From an uncultured Lachnospiraceae bacterium (GTDB lineage Bacteria > Bacillota > Clostridia > Lachnospirales > Lachnospiraceae): a stretch of 64,000 nt of DNA. Where the stretch lies: NCBI GenBank assembly GCA_944381635.1, contig CALWLY010000011.1, positions 1 to 64,000 on the forward strand, given 5' to 3'. The notes under the pieces were generated by a model. It was not told where the DNA came from and did no database searches. It was given only the letters and a program-made list of their open reading frames with translations. This document shows positions 8,658 through 16,390 of the stretch, one piece after another; position 1 is the stretch's first letter; the number at the start of each line of letters is the position of its first letter. Both the position numbers and the translations under genes were made by a program.

Positions 8658-9185
8658 ATGTTTCGATGGATTCTTATCAGAAAGATAAAAAAATATCTGC
8701 AAAGCCAGTATGTGGAGATTCCTTCGATTCCTTGCCGGTGTCAGGAAGAAGCATTTTCTATAGAGAATGTGAGGGAAAACCAGCTGCCGGTTCCGGATTT
8801 CCTGAAAATAAAGGACGATGTGGAAAAGTACATAGATAAGTCTCTGGAAAACGCAGCATTTGCCGAAAGGCTGAATCAATATATGTGTGAAAAAAACCTC
8901 ACGACAGCGGTTATTTACCGGCGATGTCTTGTGGATCGAAAACTGATTTCAAAGATTACCACGCAGGAGAACTATCACCCATCTAAAAGTACAGTCTTTG
9001 CTTTATGCATTGGTTTACAGCTGAATCTGCAGCAGGGAGAGGATTTCCTCTCCCTGGCGGGTTATAGTTTTGACAGAAGCAGCAAACGTGATTTGATTGT
9101 TAAGTTTATGTTGGAAAATCAAATCTATGACTTGGATGAGATCAATGAAATGCTGCTTTATTTTGGGCAGCAGTGCTTTGAGTAA
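8658..9185 (+). CDS. HTH protein related to the C-terminal domain of Macro-domain proteins
   Basis: A 175-residue cytoplasmic protein. Residues about 75-175 (AFAERLNQYM, then YRRCLVDRKLISKI, PSKSTVFALCIGL, LSLAGYSFDRSSKRDLIVKFML, YDLDEINEMLLYFGQ) resemble the XRE-like helical domain found at the C-terminus of many Clostridia Macro-domain (Appr-1''-p) proteins. Here no Macro domain is attached. The first 70 residues are basic and then unstructured. AAAGGGAGG precedes the ATG. Its stop codon directly abuts the stop codon of the convergent vWA gene, so the two form a tail-to-tail pair with no terminator. Function is unknown; a regulatory or NAD-signalling link is inference from the domain only. 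Confidence 0.75.
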   Translation: MFRWILIRKIKKYLQSQYVEIPSIPCRCQEEAFSIENVRENQLPVPDFLKIKDDVEKYIDKSLENAAFAERLNQYMCEKNLTTAVIYRRCLVDRKLISKITTQENYHPSKSTVFALCIGLQLNLQQGEDFLSLAGYSFDRSSKRDLIVKFMLENQIYDLDEINEMLLYFGQQCFE

Positions 9186-9827
9186 TCAATCAATTTCAGA
9201 TAAAATGCTTTTACAAGTACTTTCGTAGTCTTCACTGGAAGAGTCGTTTATCTTCATATAATCCAGGAGTTTTTCCATCACCATATAGGTGGAACGGCAT
9301 CCTTCAGGGGAAGCAGTGTATGTTTTGGACATGTGTCTGGAAATTCCCAATGTATCGGCGGTTTCCAAGGCGTCGATGTTGGCGCCCAAAAAGATGAATT
9401 CCCATTTATAGACATTGCGTTGATGGGTAATCATTTCTTTGATTCGGGAAAGAGTATATTCGCTGCTTGAGTTTTCGCAGCCGTCCGTGGTGATAGCAAA
9501 AATAACTTTTCCCGGACGATTTTCTTCGGGTGTATCGGAAAGTCTTCTGCCTACAGAATCTATGGTCCTGCCTATGGCGTCGAACAATGCAGTGCTGCCG
9601 CGGGTAAAATATTCTCTGTTTGTAAGAGGGCTGACCTGATGAATGTCCATGTGATCGTGCAGCAATTCATAGGCATTGTCGAACAAAACGGTGGTCAGAA
9701 ATGCATTGCCGTCATGTTTTTGTTTCTCAATAAGAGAGTTGAAACCTCCTATGGTTTCTTGTGTCAAGTTTATCATAGATCCGCTGCGGTCCAGAATGAA
9801 AACAAGTTCCGTTAAGTTTGTGTTCAT
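9186..9827 (-). CDS. von Willebrand factor A domain protein
   Basis: A 213-residue protein that is essentially one vWA domain. The metal-ion site (MIDAS) is seen as D13-R-S15-G-S17 (FILDRSGSM), with the later Thr (TRGSTALFDAI) and Asp (TTDGCEN) in place. Such stand-alone, cytoplasmic vWA proteins (TerY-like) mediate metal-dependent protein contacts, often in stress or defence loci. The start is placed at 9827 because AGGAGATGATACC precedes that ATG; the longer frame to 9860 lacks a ribosome binding site. It is convergent with the HTH gene and followed upstream by a same-strand DUF5131 gene. Confidence 0.85.
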   Translation of the reverse strand: MNTNLTELVFILDRSGSMINLTQETIGGFNSLIEKQKHDGNAFLTTVLFDNAYELLHDHMDIHQVSPLTNREYFTRGSTALFDAIGRTIDSVGRRLSDTPEENRPGKVIFAITTDGCENSSSEYTLSRIKEMITHQRNVYKWEFIFLGANIDALETADTLGISRHMSKTYTASPEGCRSTYMVMEKLLDYMKINDSSSEDYESTCKSILSEID

Positions 9828-9929
9828 GGTATCATCTCCTTTGCTTTGATGAGAATACAATACCAGAAAAATCGAAAAAATAGGTCGCGAATAAAGCGAC
9901 AGATTGATGGAAACAGCCCCTTTTGTTTG

Positions 9930-10814
9930 CTATCTGCTTTTCTCGCATTTTCCGCAGTCTGAACAGCCGTTGCAGGTCATCCGGCTTCCGCATTCCCGAC
10001 AGGTAATGGGATGATAGTGAGGCACATACAGCTTTTCTTTTGGAATAGCATAACCCCACTCATCCACTAAGTGAAATTCCATGGGTTTTCCCTGGTAACT
10101 GAGACCGGAGCGGTAGGCTTGCTGCGCCTGAACCTGTTTGTTGGAGATGCGATATTTTTTTCCATTCTTTACAAAGCAGGTACCTGTCTCAATGAAATTG
10201 AAGGTCACATCGTGTTCTCTGCACTGATTGCTCAACTGTTTCACCCATTCGTAATGACAGGGGCGGGAACCGTCATAATTTTCCCCGCCGCAGAGAACCT
10301 GCTCAATCTGCCCCTTGGGAAGATAGCGATTAAGGTCGATGAGACCGATAAGCGGAGCAGTCATGATTCCCTTGTGTTTGAAGGGAAGTTCAAAAAGTAT
10401 GGGGATTCGCTCGTCAGCACGCTGTTGGTTTTCGCAGGTTACATTAAAAAAAATATGATCCCACCCGTCTCCCCAGTTGTCGGGAAGGCAGGAAGCTACT
10501 CTTTGCGGACGCTTTGTCAGAAGAAAAAACTTTACATCCCGTCTTTGGCGCATGATTTCCCAGGCCTCCGGCCTCCAGGCATCGGCTTCTTCCAGAAAGA
10601 AATCAGAGGTCATACAGACACGGATCATTTCTCCGCTCTGAATTTTATATTGTCCCTGACGGTTTTTCTGAAGGGGATAACGGAATCCGTTTTTGGTGCG
10701 GTAGATCCTGCTTCCATCCTGATCCCGCATGCGGTCGAGAAAATACATATAGCAGTTCTCACAGCCTTCGGAACATTTTTTACAGCCGTGCCAGGGGTTC
10801 CAGATATCATGCAT
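9930..10814 (-). CDS. Phage Gp37/Gp68-like protein (DUF5131)
   Basis: A 294-residue protein starting with the family signature WNPWHGC, then CSEGCENCYMY, a Cys cluster that probably binds a metal or iron-sulfur cluster. Other family features are CMTSDFF, FFLLTKRPQRV, NVTCENQQRADERIP and CGGENYDGSRPCHYEWVKQL. A second Cys group closes the C-terminus (CRECGSRMTCNGCSDCGKC), like a zinc ribbon. Members occur in phages, mobile elements and some chromosomes; the fold is thought to resemble radical-SAM enzymes but the reaction is unknown. GGAGAAAAGGC precedes the ATG. It lies on the same strand as the vWA gene and could be co-transcribed with it. Confidence 0.85.
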   Translation of the reverse strand: MHDIWNPWHGCKKCSEGCENCYMYFLDRMRDQDGSRIYRTKNGFRYPLQKNRQGQYKIQSGEMIRVCMTSDFFLEEADAWRPEAWEIMRQRRDVKFFLLTKRPQRVASCLPDNWGDGWDHIFFNVTCENQQRADERIPILFELPFKHKGIMTAPLIGLIDLNRYLPKGQIEQVLCGGENYDGSRPCHYEWVKQLSNQCREHDVTFNFIETGTCFVKNGKKYRISNKQVQAQQAYRSGLSYQGKPMEFHLVDEWGYAIPKEKLYVPHYHPITCRECGSRMTCNGCSDCGKCEKSR

Positions 10815-11076
10815 GCCTTTTCTCCTTTCGTGAAGTGATCGATACTTTTCCTGAGCATCAGTATAAGATAGTTTAAAAAGAATTGCACCATAAAATTTTA
10901 GATTGCCGGAAAGAAAAAAGAGTCCTGAAGATTAAAAGAATTGCGCGAAAGCCGGCAGGAGAGTATAGTAGAAGCAACAGATTTCTTTGGAAGGCTGTCT
11001 ACGTATTAAGCAGATGGTTTTCCTGAAATTTCAAGGAAAGTTTGTGTGGTAAAAAGGAGCATAGGGAGGGGAAAAG

Positions 11077-11604
11077 ATGGAAGAATTTTTGTTGATATTC
11101 ATGGCAGTTCTGCTTCTTGGATGGGTGGTGTTTTGCGGGGTACTTTTTATAAAGAAATCCCAGGCTGCTTTTGTTATGAAGGGAACAAACGCTTATGTGA
11201 AATGCGAAAAATGCGGCGCGGAATATCAGGTCGGCGCCCGTGAGTTTGCCAGCTCTCATTTCGCAAAATATATTTCTGTGACAAAGACAAGACGGAAAGG
11301 AATTGCGCTGGCCGATGAACCGAAAATTAAGTACTATGCGAAAAAATTTCACTGTCCTGCCTGCGGTGAAAAATGTTATGCACGGGTGCTTAACACCCAG
11401 GATCTGGTTGGAGCGGGAAGAGAAGCCGGAATAAAAGCAGGAGTAAAGTGGCTTTTGCTCATGGTAATAGGCGGAGGACTTATCGGAAGCGTTATGCAGA
11501 TTCCAATCAGTGTGGTAAGACAGGCGAATGTTCGGAAAGTGAATGAGATGAAAGAACAAAGATACCAGGAACTAAAAGAAAAGTATGATCTTAATCTTGA
11601 CTGA
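11077..11604 (+). CDS. Membrane protein with a cytoplasmic zinc ribbon
   Basis: A 175-residue protein with an N-terminal membrane helix (about 4-26, LLIFMAVLLLGWVVFCGVLF), a treble-clef or ribbon built from two CxxC pairs (CEKCG about 44-48 and CPACG about 93-97), a second hydrophobic helix (about 124-146, WLLLMVIGGGLIGSVMQIPI) and a charged C-terminal helix (KVNEMKEQRYQELKEKY). GGGAGGGGAAAAG gives a strong start at 11077. I do not recognise a named family. It stands alone between the DUF5131 gene and the Nudix operon, with no repeat or mobility signal around it. Confidence 0.7.
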   Translation: MEEFLLIFMAVLLLGWVVFCGVLFIKKSQAAFVMKGTNAYVKCEKCGAEYQVGAREFASSHFAKYISVTKTRRKGIALADEPKIKYYAKKFHCPACGEKCYARVLNTQDLVGAGREAGIKAGVKWLLLMVIGGGLIGSVMQIPISVVRQANVRKVNEMKEQRYQELKEKYDLNLD

Positions 11605-11690
11605 AAGGATGTAAACAGGCAGTCAAACGTGAGAGAGAAAATACGTCTTTCGCAGATACGTTTCTTTCTGCATACGAATGCTAAAGCAAT

Positions 11691-12080
11691 ATGAAAACAA
11701 TAAAAGTAGTAGCCGCTATTATAAAAAATGGAAACAAAATATTTGCGACCCAGAGAGGATATGGAGAGTTTAAAGACGGATGGGAATTTCCGGGCGGCAA
11801 GATAGAGGAAAATGAAACACCGGAACAGGCACTGGTAAGAGAAATTAAAGAAGAGCTTGATGCAGATATAAAAGTGGGAGAGCTGATTGATTGGGTAGAG
11901 TATGACTATCCGAATTTTCATCTTTCCATGGGATGTTTTTGGGCTGAGATAATTTCGGGAAATCTGGTGCTAAAAGAGCACGAGGCTGCCAGATGGCTGA
12001 CAAGGGAACAATTAGATGATGTGGATTGGCTTCCTGCTGATCTGGCGCTGATAGAGAAAATAAAAGAATCGATGCAGTGA
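11691..12080 (+). CDS. mutT: MutT-like Nudix hydrolase
   Basis: A 129-residue Nudix enzyme. The complete Nudix box is present: G36-x5-E42-x7-R50-E51-x2-E54-E55 (from WEFPGGK to REIKEEL). The length and the RGYGEFKDGWEFPGGK context match MutT-type (8-oxo-)dNTP diphosphatases that clean the nucleotide pool. Another nucleotide substrate is possible. It is the first gene of a tight three-gene operon with an HNH protein and a methyltransferase, so here it may belong to a dedicated cassette rather than general housekeeping. The ribosome binding site is weak. Confidence 0.85.
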   Translation: MKTIKVVAAIIKNGNKIFATQRGYGEFKDGWEFPGGKIEENETPEQALVREIKEELDADIKVGELIDWVEYDYPNFHLSMGCFWAEIISGNLVLKEHEAARWLTREQLDDVDWLPADLALIEKIKESMQ

Positions 12081-12088
12081 GGAAAATA

Positions 12089-13189
12089 ATGCAGTTACCA
12101 TATTCTGAACAACTGGATATCGGGAATTTTTCCAGATTATTTGATAATAAAAGTGAATGCTATAAACTGTTTTGGTTTCAGGCAATGGTCGCAAAAATTA
12201 TACAGGGTAAATCGATAATTACATATGACGAACTGATTGATGAGATGATTGCAGATGCATGGTATATGGTGTCGGAATATCATTTGAATCTGGGGCCTCG
12301 TGATAACTTGGAACTGGCAGTGCATCGATTATCGGAAATTAGCGGATTGAAATCCAATGAAAAGAAAGATGTAATTTTAGCCTATATTTCTGGATGTGAA
12401 GATAAAACAGTTCTCTCTTTAAAACGAGTTTTAGCTCAAAATGTGCCGTATCGTTTACAGGCCCCTTTCATGGATACAATGAAAGGGAAGGAATGGAATC
12501 TTTCTGGGAAACGACTCGCAGATAGAATTAACCAGGAAAAAAGATTAATGTATTATTTTCTTGCTTATGAGGGACTACAGACCAAGATAGAAGTTCAGCC
12601 GGATTGGGCTGTTTACATAAAGCAAAATCAGGAGATAATTCGAGGGTGGATAGAATTGAACATGATCACTTATTTGCAGAGACGCAATCCAAGTGTCCCC
12701 GGCATAGTAGATAAACTTTATCCCCCAAGAGAACGGAAGCTGGAAAAAGTGAAAAAATATTGGAGGAAGATTATAGAAATACATCCGATTCAGGAGATTT
12801 ATGCCGGTATTTTGTTGGATGGAAAAGATGTTTCCATGGATCATTTTGTTCCGTGGTCCTATGTGGCACATGATGAATTATGGAATTTAGTTCCCACAAC
12901 GAAAAGCATAAACAGCAGCAAAGGCAATCATCTGCCGGACTGGGAACGCTATTTCCCGCTTCTTTGCAAAACAGAGTATGCCTCTTATGAAATGGTGTGG
13001 AAATATTCGAAGATTCATGAAGAATTTGATAAATGTGCCAGAGAGCATCTTAATAATTTAGAAATAAGAGGATGGCTTTATACAAGAGGATTAAATGAGC
13101 GAGAGTTCTCTAAACGATTGGCGGATGTGCTCTTTCCTGTTTATCAGTCTGCAAAAAATGCAGGATTTTCAAGTTGGACGCTAAGGTGA
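12089..13189 (+). CDS. HNH endonuclease domain protein
   Basis: A 366-residue protein. Residues about 249-282 carry an HNH core: MDHFVPWSYVAHDELWNLVP then an SINSSKGNHLP segment, with the D-H pair, the central Asn and the final Asn/Lys/His in place. The preceding about 240 residues are mostly helical and have no match I recognise. The ATG at 12089 is preferred because AGGA lies 8 bases upstream; a GTG at 12077 overlapping the mutT stop (GTGA) is the alternative. The methyltransferase follows after 5 bases. An HNH nuclease next to a methyltransferase invites a restriction-like role, but the methyltransferase does not look like a DNA methylase. Confidence 0.8.
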   Translation: MQLPYSEQLDIGNFSRLFDNKSECYKLFWFQAMVAKIIQGKSIITYDELIDEMIADAWYMVSEYHLNLGPRDNLELAVHRLSEISGLKSNEKKDVILAYISGCEDKTVLSLKRVLAQNVPYRLQAPFMDTMKGKEWNLSGKRLADRINQEKRLMYYFLAYEGLQTKIEVQPDWAVYIKQNQEIIRGWIELNMITYLQRRNPSVPGIVDKLYPPRERKLEKVKKYWRKIIEIHPIQEIYAGILLDGKDVSMDHFVPWSYVAHDELWNLVPTTKSINSSKGNHLPDWERYFPLLCKTEYASYEMVWKYSKIHEEFDKCAREHLNNLEIRGWLYTRGLNEREFSKRLADVLFPVYQSAKNAGFSSWTLR

Positions 13190-13194
13190 TTGGC

Positions 13195-13794
13195 ATGTGT
13201 GATTATTATAGTCGACACGCTCAAATTTATTATGAGCAAACAAAAAGTACAGATATGAGTTCTTTGTATGAGCATTTTATTTCCCGGATAAAACTCGGAA
13301 GCAGAATTTTGGATTTGGGTGCGGGCAGTGGACGTGATGCGTTATGGTTCTGGCAACATGGATATGATGCAGAGGCTCTGGAACCGTCGATACCTTTGTG
13401 CAATCTTTGGAAATCAAGATTTGGGGGACGCATTATAAATCAGAAAATTGAGAACTTTCAACCTACGCAGCCATATGATGCCATTTGGGCCTGTGCCTCC
13501 CTGCTGCATCTGACACAATCAGAGCTGATGGAATTCGTACATCGTCTTCCGGCTTTTCTGAAACCAGGTGGAATCTTATATGCTTCCGGAAAGAATCAGA
13601 TTGAAACCGGATATCAGGCAGATGGAAGATATTTTTTGGAGTTTACAGAAGAGTTAGTAAAAGAGATTGTTGTGGCAGTTCCGGGAATTGAATTGTTGGA
13701 ACTATGGTACACGTCGGATGCAAGAGGAAGAAGAGAAACCAGATGGCTAAATTTCATCCTACGTTATGCTGGACCGAATGAATTCAGCAGGTGA
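13195..13794 (+). CDS. Class I SAM-dependent methyltransferase, TehB/UbiE-like
   Basis: A 199-residue methyltransferase. The SAM-binding motif I is ILDLGAGSGRDALW (about 38-51), followed by EALEPS (acidic residue that binds the ribose), WACASLLHL (motif IV region) and LKPGGILYAS (post motif). The catalytic pocket looks like small-molecule methyltransferases, with no NPPY DNA-amino motif. The start at 13195 is chosen because AAGGTGA lies 7 bases upstream and YYSRHAQIYYEQT is the usual N-terminus; a TTG start at 13174 inside the HNH gene is less likely. It is the last gene of the Nudix-HNH-methyltransferase operon. Substrate unknown. Confidence 0.85.
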   Translation: MCDYYSRHAQIYYEQTKSTDMSSLYEHFISRIKLGSRILDLGAGSGRDALWFWQHGYDAEALEPSIPLCNLWKSRFGGRIINQKIENFQPTQPYDAIWACASLLHLTQSELMEFVHRLPAFLKPGGILYASGKNQIETGYQADGRYFLEFTEELVKEIVVAVPGIELLELWYTSDARGRRETRWLNFILRYAGPNEFSR

Positions 13795-13854
13795 ACTATA
13801 TTGTTAGAATTTTCTGACAATTAAAATAAAATATAAAAAATAACAGAAAATATC

Positions 13855-13883
13855 TTTACAAAACTAATATTGTATGATATTAT
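13855..13883 (+). promoter_or_regulatory. Promoter of the candidate small RNA
   Basis: TTTACA (13855-13860) and TATTAT (13878-13883) with a 17-base spacer in an AT-rich stretch. Transcription should start near 13890. There is no supported gene before the terminator at 14140. Confidence 0.6.
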
Positions 13884-13889
13884 TAAACC

Positions 13890-14185
13890 ATCAAAAGAGA
13901 GAACGGAGTACAACATCTTTTCCAAAAAGGAAAAGAAAAAGTAACCAAAGTTTTTTCTTTAGAATATGGAGGATGGTCCAATGGGAGATTATATCTAATT
14001 TCATTTTTTTAATTCCTGAAAAGGATTCAAAATAAATCTGAAGGGGATGGGAAAAGGAAAAGGTAGAGATCCATAAAGGACGTACAAAATCCAGGAAAGG
14101 GCGAGGTGTATATAGTGAAGCTTTTGGAATTTCATTTATAAGGCTGTTCGATTTGTAAAGAAAGATCGAATAGCCTTATTTTTTT
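13890..14185 (+). ncRNA. Candidate small noncoding RNA of about 295 nt
   Basis: A good promoter and a strong terminator bracket about 295 bases without a protein gene. The stretch is purine-rich (runs such as GAAGGGGATGGGAAAAGG) and contains a CTTTTCC-AAAAA-GGAAAAG hairpin (about 13916-13934). The only start with a good ribosome binding site (GGAGG at about 13968, ATG at about 13981) would encode five residues (MGDYI). The unit could be a regulatory RNA, or an mRNA for a tiny peptide. I do not recognise a known RNA family; it does not look like tmRNA, SRP RNA or RNase P RNA. Confidence 0.45.
14140..14185 (+). terminator. Intrinsic terminator
   Basis: AAGGCTGTTCGAT / ATCGAATAGCCTT arms with a 12-base loop, followed by ATTTTTTT. 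It ends the gene-free transcription unit. Confidence 0.85.
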
Positions 14186-14330
14186 GCTTCCTAATATATG
14201 TTATAGTGTATATGTGCCATGAGAGGGAGGTATTTTCGACCTATGATACCATGGAGCCTTTCGCATTCGGTACATTTTATATTATTGCCATAAATAAAAA
14301 TCCGCATCTGCGGCAGAATGAGAGGAAAAA

Positions 14331-14522
14331 ATGAAAAGCATACTGATAAAAGATACCACAAAAGAAGAGCGTATTGCATTGATCAAATCCTGGGTTCCGG
14401 AAGACGAGAGCATGGAAGACTGTGAGATTGATTTATGGGAAATGTACGATGATTATATCCGGGGAAAAAGAGAGATCGCAGAGATTAATGCGGCGTTTCA
14501 GACGGATTATTATACAGAATAA
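14331..14522 (+). CDS. Conserved small acidic protein
   Basis: A 63-residue acidic protein beginning MKSILIKDTTKEERIALI and containing EDCEIDLWEMYDDYIRGKREIAEINAAF. This type of short protein recurs in Lachnospiraceae, but I know of no assigned function. It is predicted to be soluble and helical, with no signal peptide or metal site. GAGAGGAAAAA precedes the ATG. A possible TATAGT -10 box lies about 125 bases upstream. The methyltransferase at 14558 follows within 35 bases, so the two may share a transcript. Confidence 0.75.
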   Translation: MKSILIKDTTKEERIALIKSWVPEDESMEDCEIDLWEMYDDYIRGKREIAEINAAFQTDYYTE

Positions 14523-14557
14523 TTTTACTATACAGAATGATTGGAGAAATTGCAGGT

Positions 14558-15154
14558 ATGAGCAGTCGGGAAGAAAAGTGGGATAGAATGCTTGGCATCA
14601 AAACTTCAGGAAGAGACGATACCGGTTCTGACCAGTTCCGCTATCCTTATGAGCCCACGCCCTACTGCGTGTTGGAGCGTCTGGCTTTTTCCGGTTTGAT
14701 AGGGAAAAAGAACGTATTGATTGACTACGGATGTGGAAAAGGAAGAGTCGGATTTTTTCTGTCGTATCAGACGAGATGCCGGACGGTGGGTGTGGAATAC
14801 AATGAAAGGATATTAGGTGCGGCTTTCAGAAACAAAGAAGCGGCCGTCAGAGCGCACCTGACAGATTTCGTTTTGCAAAGCGCAGAAAGTTATCAGGTGC
14901 CTTCCGAGGCGGACCGCTTTTATTTTTTTAACCCATTTTCCCTGGAAATTTTGCAAAGCGTTCTGGAGCGGATCAAAGAATCCTGGTATCAGGCGCCCCG
15001 GGAAATGCTTTTGTTTTTCTATTATCCTTCCGATGAATATGTTGTCTGGCTGATGACCGTGCGGGAGCTGTCCTTTGCCGATGAGATTGACTGTGAAGAT
15101 CTGTTTGATGGAGAAAACAGCAGGGAACGGATCCTAGTATTCTCGCTGGGATAA
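14558..15154 (+). CDS. SAM-dependent methyltransferase
   Basis: A 198-residue class I methyltransferase. Motif I is VLIDYGCGKGRVGFFLS, followed by GVEYNE (acidic ribose-binding position) and FYFFNPFS (motif IV region). Substrate is unknown; related proteins are annotated only as class I methyltransferases. The ATG at 14558 is preferred because TTGGAGAAA lies upstream; the ATG at 14537 has no ribosome binding site. The 3' end overlaps the convergent Fic-like gene by 21 bases. Confidence 0.75.
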   Translation: MSSREEKWDRMLGIKTSGRDDTGSDQFRYPYEPTPYCVLERLAFSGLIGKKNVLIDYGCGKGRVGFFLSYQTRCRTVGVEYNERILGAAFRNKEAAVRAHLTDFVLQSAESYQVPSEADRFYFFNPFSLEILQSVLERIKESWYQAPREMLLFFYYPSDEYVVWLMTVRELSFADEIDCEDLFDGENSRERILVFSLG

Positions 15155-15742
15155 ACTCTCAAGTTTTTCGCATACTCTTTCGGCCACAAACTCTGAAAAC
15201 GGAACCATATCAAAAACCGAGCGGGAGGAAGCCAGGGCTTTATGGTATTCTTCTTTTGCCTCATCAGGGACAGTGATTTCAGGATAACCGGCCCGAAGCA
15301 GGAGATAATTTAGAATAAGAAGAGAGAGCTCCTGATTTTTTCCCGGGAAAGGCGAAATATCCAGGAAGCGCTTGCAGGCCATAGCGGCCAGTTCAATCGG
15401 GTGCAGGGTATGCCTGGAAAAATAAATCTGAGAGGAAAAATGTTCCATCAGATGAGGAAGGTCTTCGGGATCCGGGCAGGAATACCCTTCCGGAGAACAA
15501 AAGCGGCATGTCCGGTAAAAAGATTCCGGAAGCAAATCCTCCCGGGCAGCAGGTGCATCATCCGCCAGCGACAGATACAGTTTCAGAATATCTCCGGCCG
15601 AGAGAATGTGCGCATCTTCCTTCCCGGGTGAAGCCAAAAGGCACGAAAAAGAATCCGTCTGGGCCTGGAAGGATGCTTCATTTGCGGGAAGTTTCTTTTT
15701 TAAATAATCGGCATGAGTTAAAAGTTTTTCCAGATGACTCAT
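15134..15742 (-). CDS. Fic-fold protein with degenerate catalytic motif
   Basis: A 202-residue protein with the helical layout of Fic domains: a helix ending HPIELAAMACKRFLD, the active-site loop, then LSLLILNYLLLRAGYP. The loop should read HPFx(D/E)GN(G/K)R but reads SPFPGKNQE, so the catalytic His, the metal-binding acid and the phosphate-binding Arg are all missing. AMPylation or phosphotransfer is therefore unlikely; a binding or regulatory role is inference. A CRFCSPEGYSC Cys cluster precedes the domain. The start at 15742 is chosen because AAAGGAGACTGTC precedes it; the longer frame to 15850 lacks a ribosome binding site. Confidence 0.7.
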   Translation of the reverse strand: MSHLEKLLTHADYLKKKLPANEASFQAQTDSFSCLLASPGKEDAHILSAGDILKLYLSLADDAPAAREDLLPESFYRTCRFCSPEGYSCPDPEDLPHLMEHFSSQIYFSRHTLHPIELAAMACKRFLDISPFPGKNQELSLLILNYLLLRAGYPEITVPDEAKEEYHKALASSRSVFDMVPFSEFVAERVCEKLESLSQREY

Positions 15743-15949
15743 GACAGTCTCCTTTCCTTGCAGCAAAACAATTTTCAAATCTGTAAAACTGTTACCACTA
15801 TAGCTGATTTTATACACAATAGCAACCGGTGCAAATACAAAATTCACCATAGACAGACAATATGTTGTTTTCTATATCGGTAACAGGATAACATAATTTT
15901 CCATATTTATTAAAACATACAAAAATTCTCTGTTTTTTCAAAAGATATA

Positions 15950-15979
15950 TTGAAACTATAGACAAATATGGTGTAAAAT
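15950..15979 (+). promoter_or_regulatory. Promoter of the XRE-glf operon
   Basis: TTGAAA (15950-15955) and TAAAAT (15974-15979) with an 18-base spacer, 57 bases before the XRE start. The surroundings are strongly AT-rich. Confidence 0.5.
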
Positions 15980-16035
15980 AAAAGCGGATTTATTGAAAGA
16001 AAAGCCAAAATCATTCATGTATGGAGGGAAAATTA

Positions 16036-16371
16036 ATGACGAAGGCACAGATTTTGAAAAAAGAAATTTTGAGCCAGTACAGAAGTGTAAGACAGTTTGC
16101 ACTTGAGATGCAGATTCCTTACAGTACACTGGTAACAGCTTTGGAACGTGGCATTGATGGAATGGCTTACGGCACTGTGATTAAAATGTGCAGCAAGCTG
16201 AATCTGAATCCTGTGGACTTCAGCTCCCTGGAAAGAGATACGACTATCAGTGAACAGCTTTTGGAAAACCGCGTGATGCAGTATTATGTAAAACTCAACC
16301 AGGAGGGCAGAGATAAGGTTCTTGGCCTCATGGAAGATTTTGTGCAGATTAAAAAGTACAAAGCAAAATAA
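16036..16371 (+). CDS. XRE-family helix-turn-helix protein
   Basis: A 111-residue DNA-binding protein. Residues about 12-60 form an XRE/Cro-type HTH (SVRQFALEMQIPYSTLVTALERG, then YGTVIKMCSKLNLNPVDF). The C-terminal helices (ENRVMQYYVKLNQEGRDKVLGLMEDFV) probably dimerise. The ATG at 16036 is used because GGAGGG lies 8 bases upstream. The glf gene starts 19 bases after the stop, so both are likely on one mRNA. Its regulatory target is not visible; autoregulation is plausible. Confidence 0.85.
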   Translation: MTKAQILKKEILSQYRSVRQFALEMQIPYSTLVTALERGIDGMAYGTVIKMCSKLNLNPVDFSSLERDTTISEQLLENRVMQYYVKLNQEGRDKVLGLMEDFVQIKKYKAK

Positions 16372-16390
16372 GAGTTGGAGGAATTATTTG

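Noticed and set aside
10071-10838. 255-codon frame opposite the DUF5131 gene
   Set aside because: The DUF5131 protein on the other strand has clear Cys motifs and a ribosome binding site; this frame has neither.
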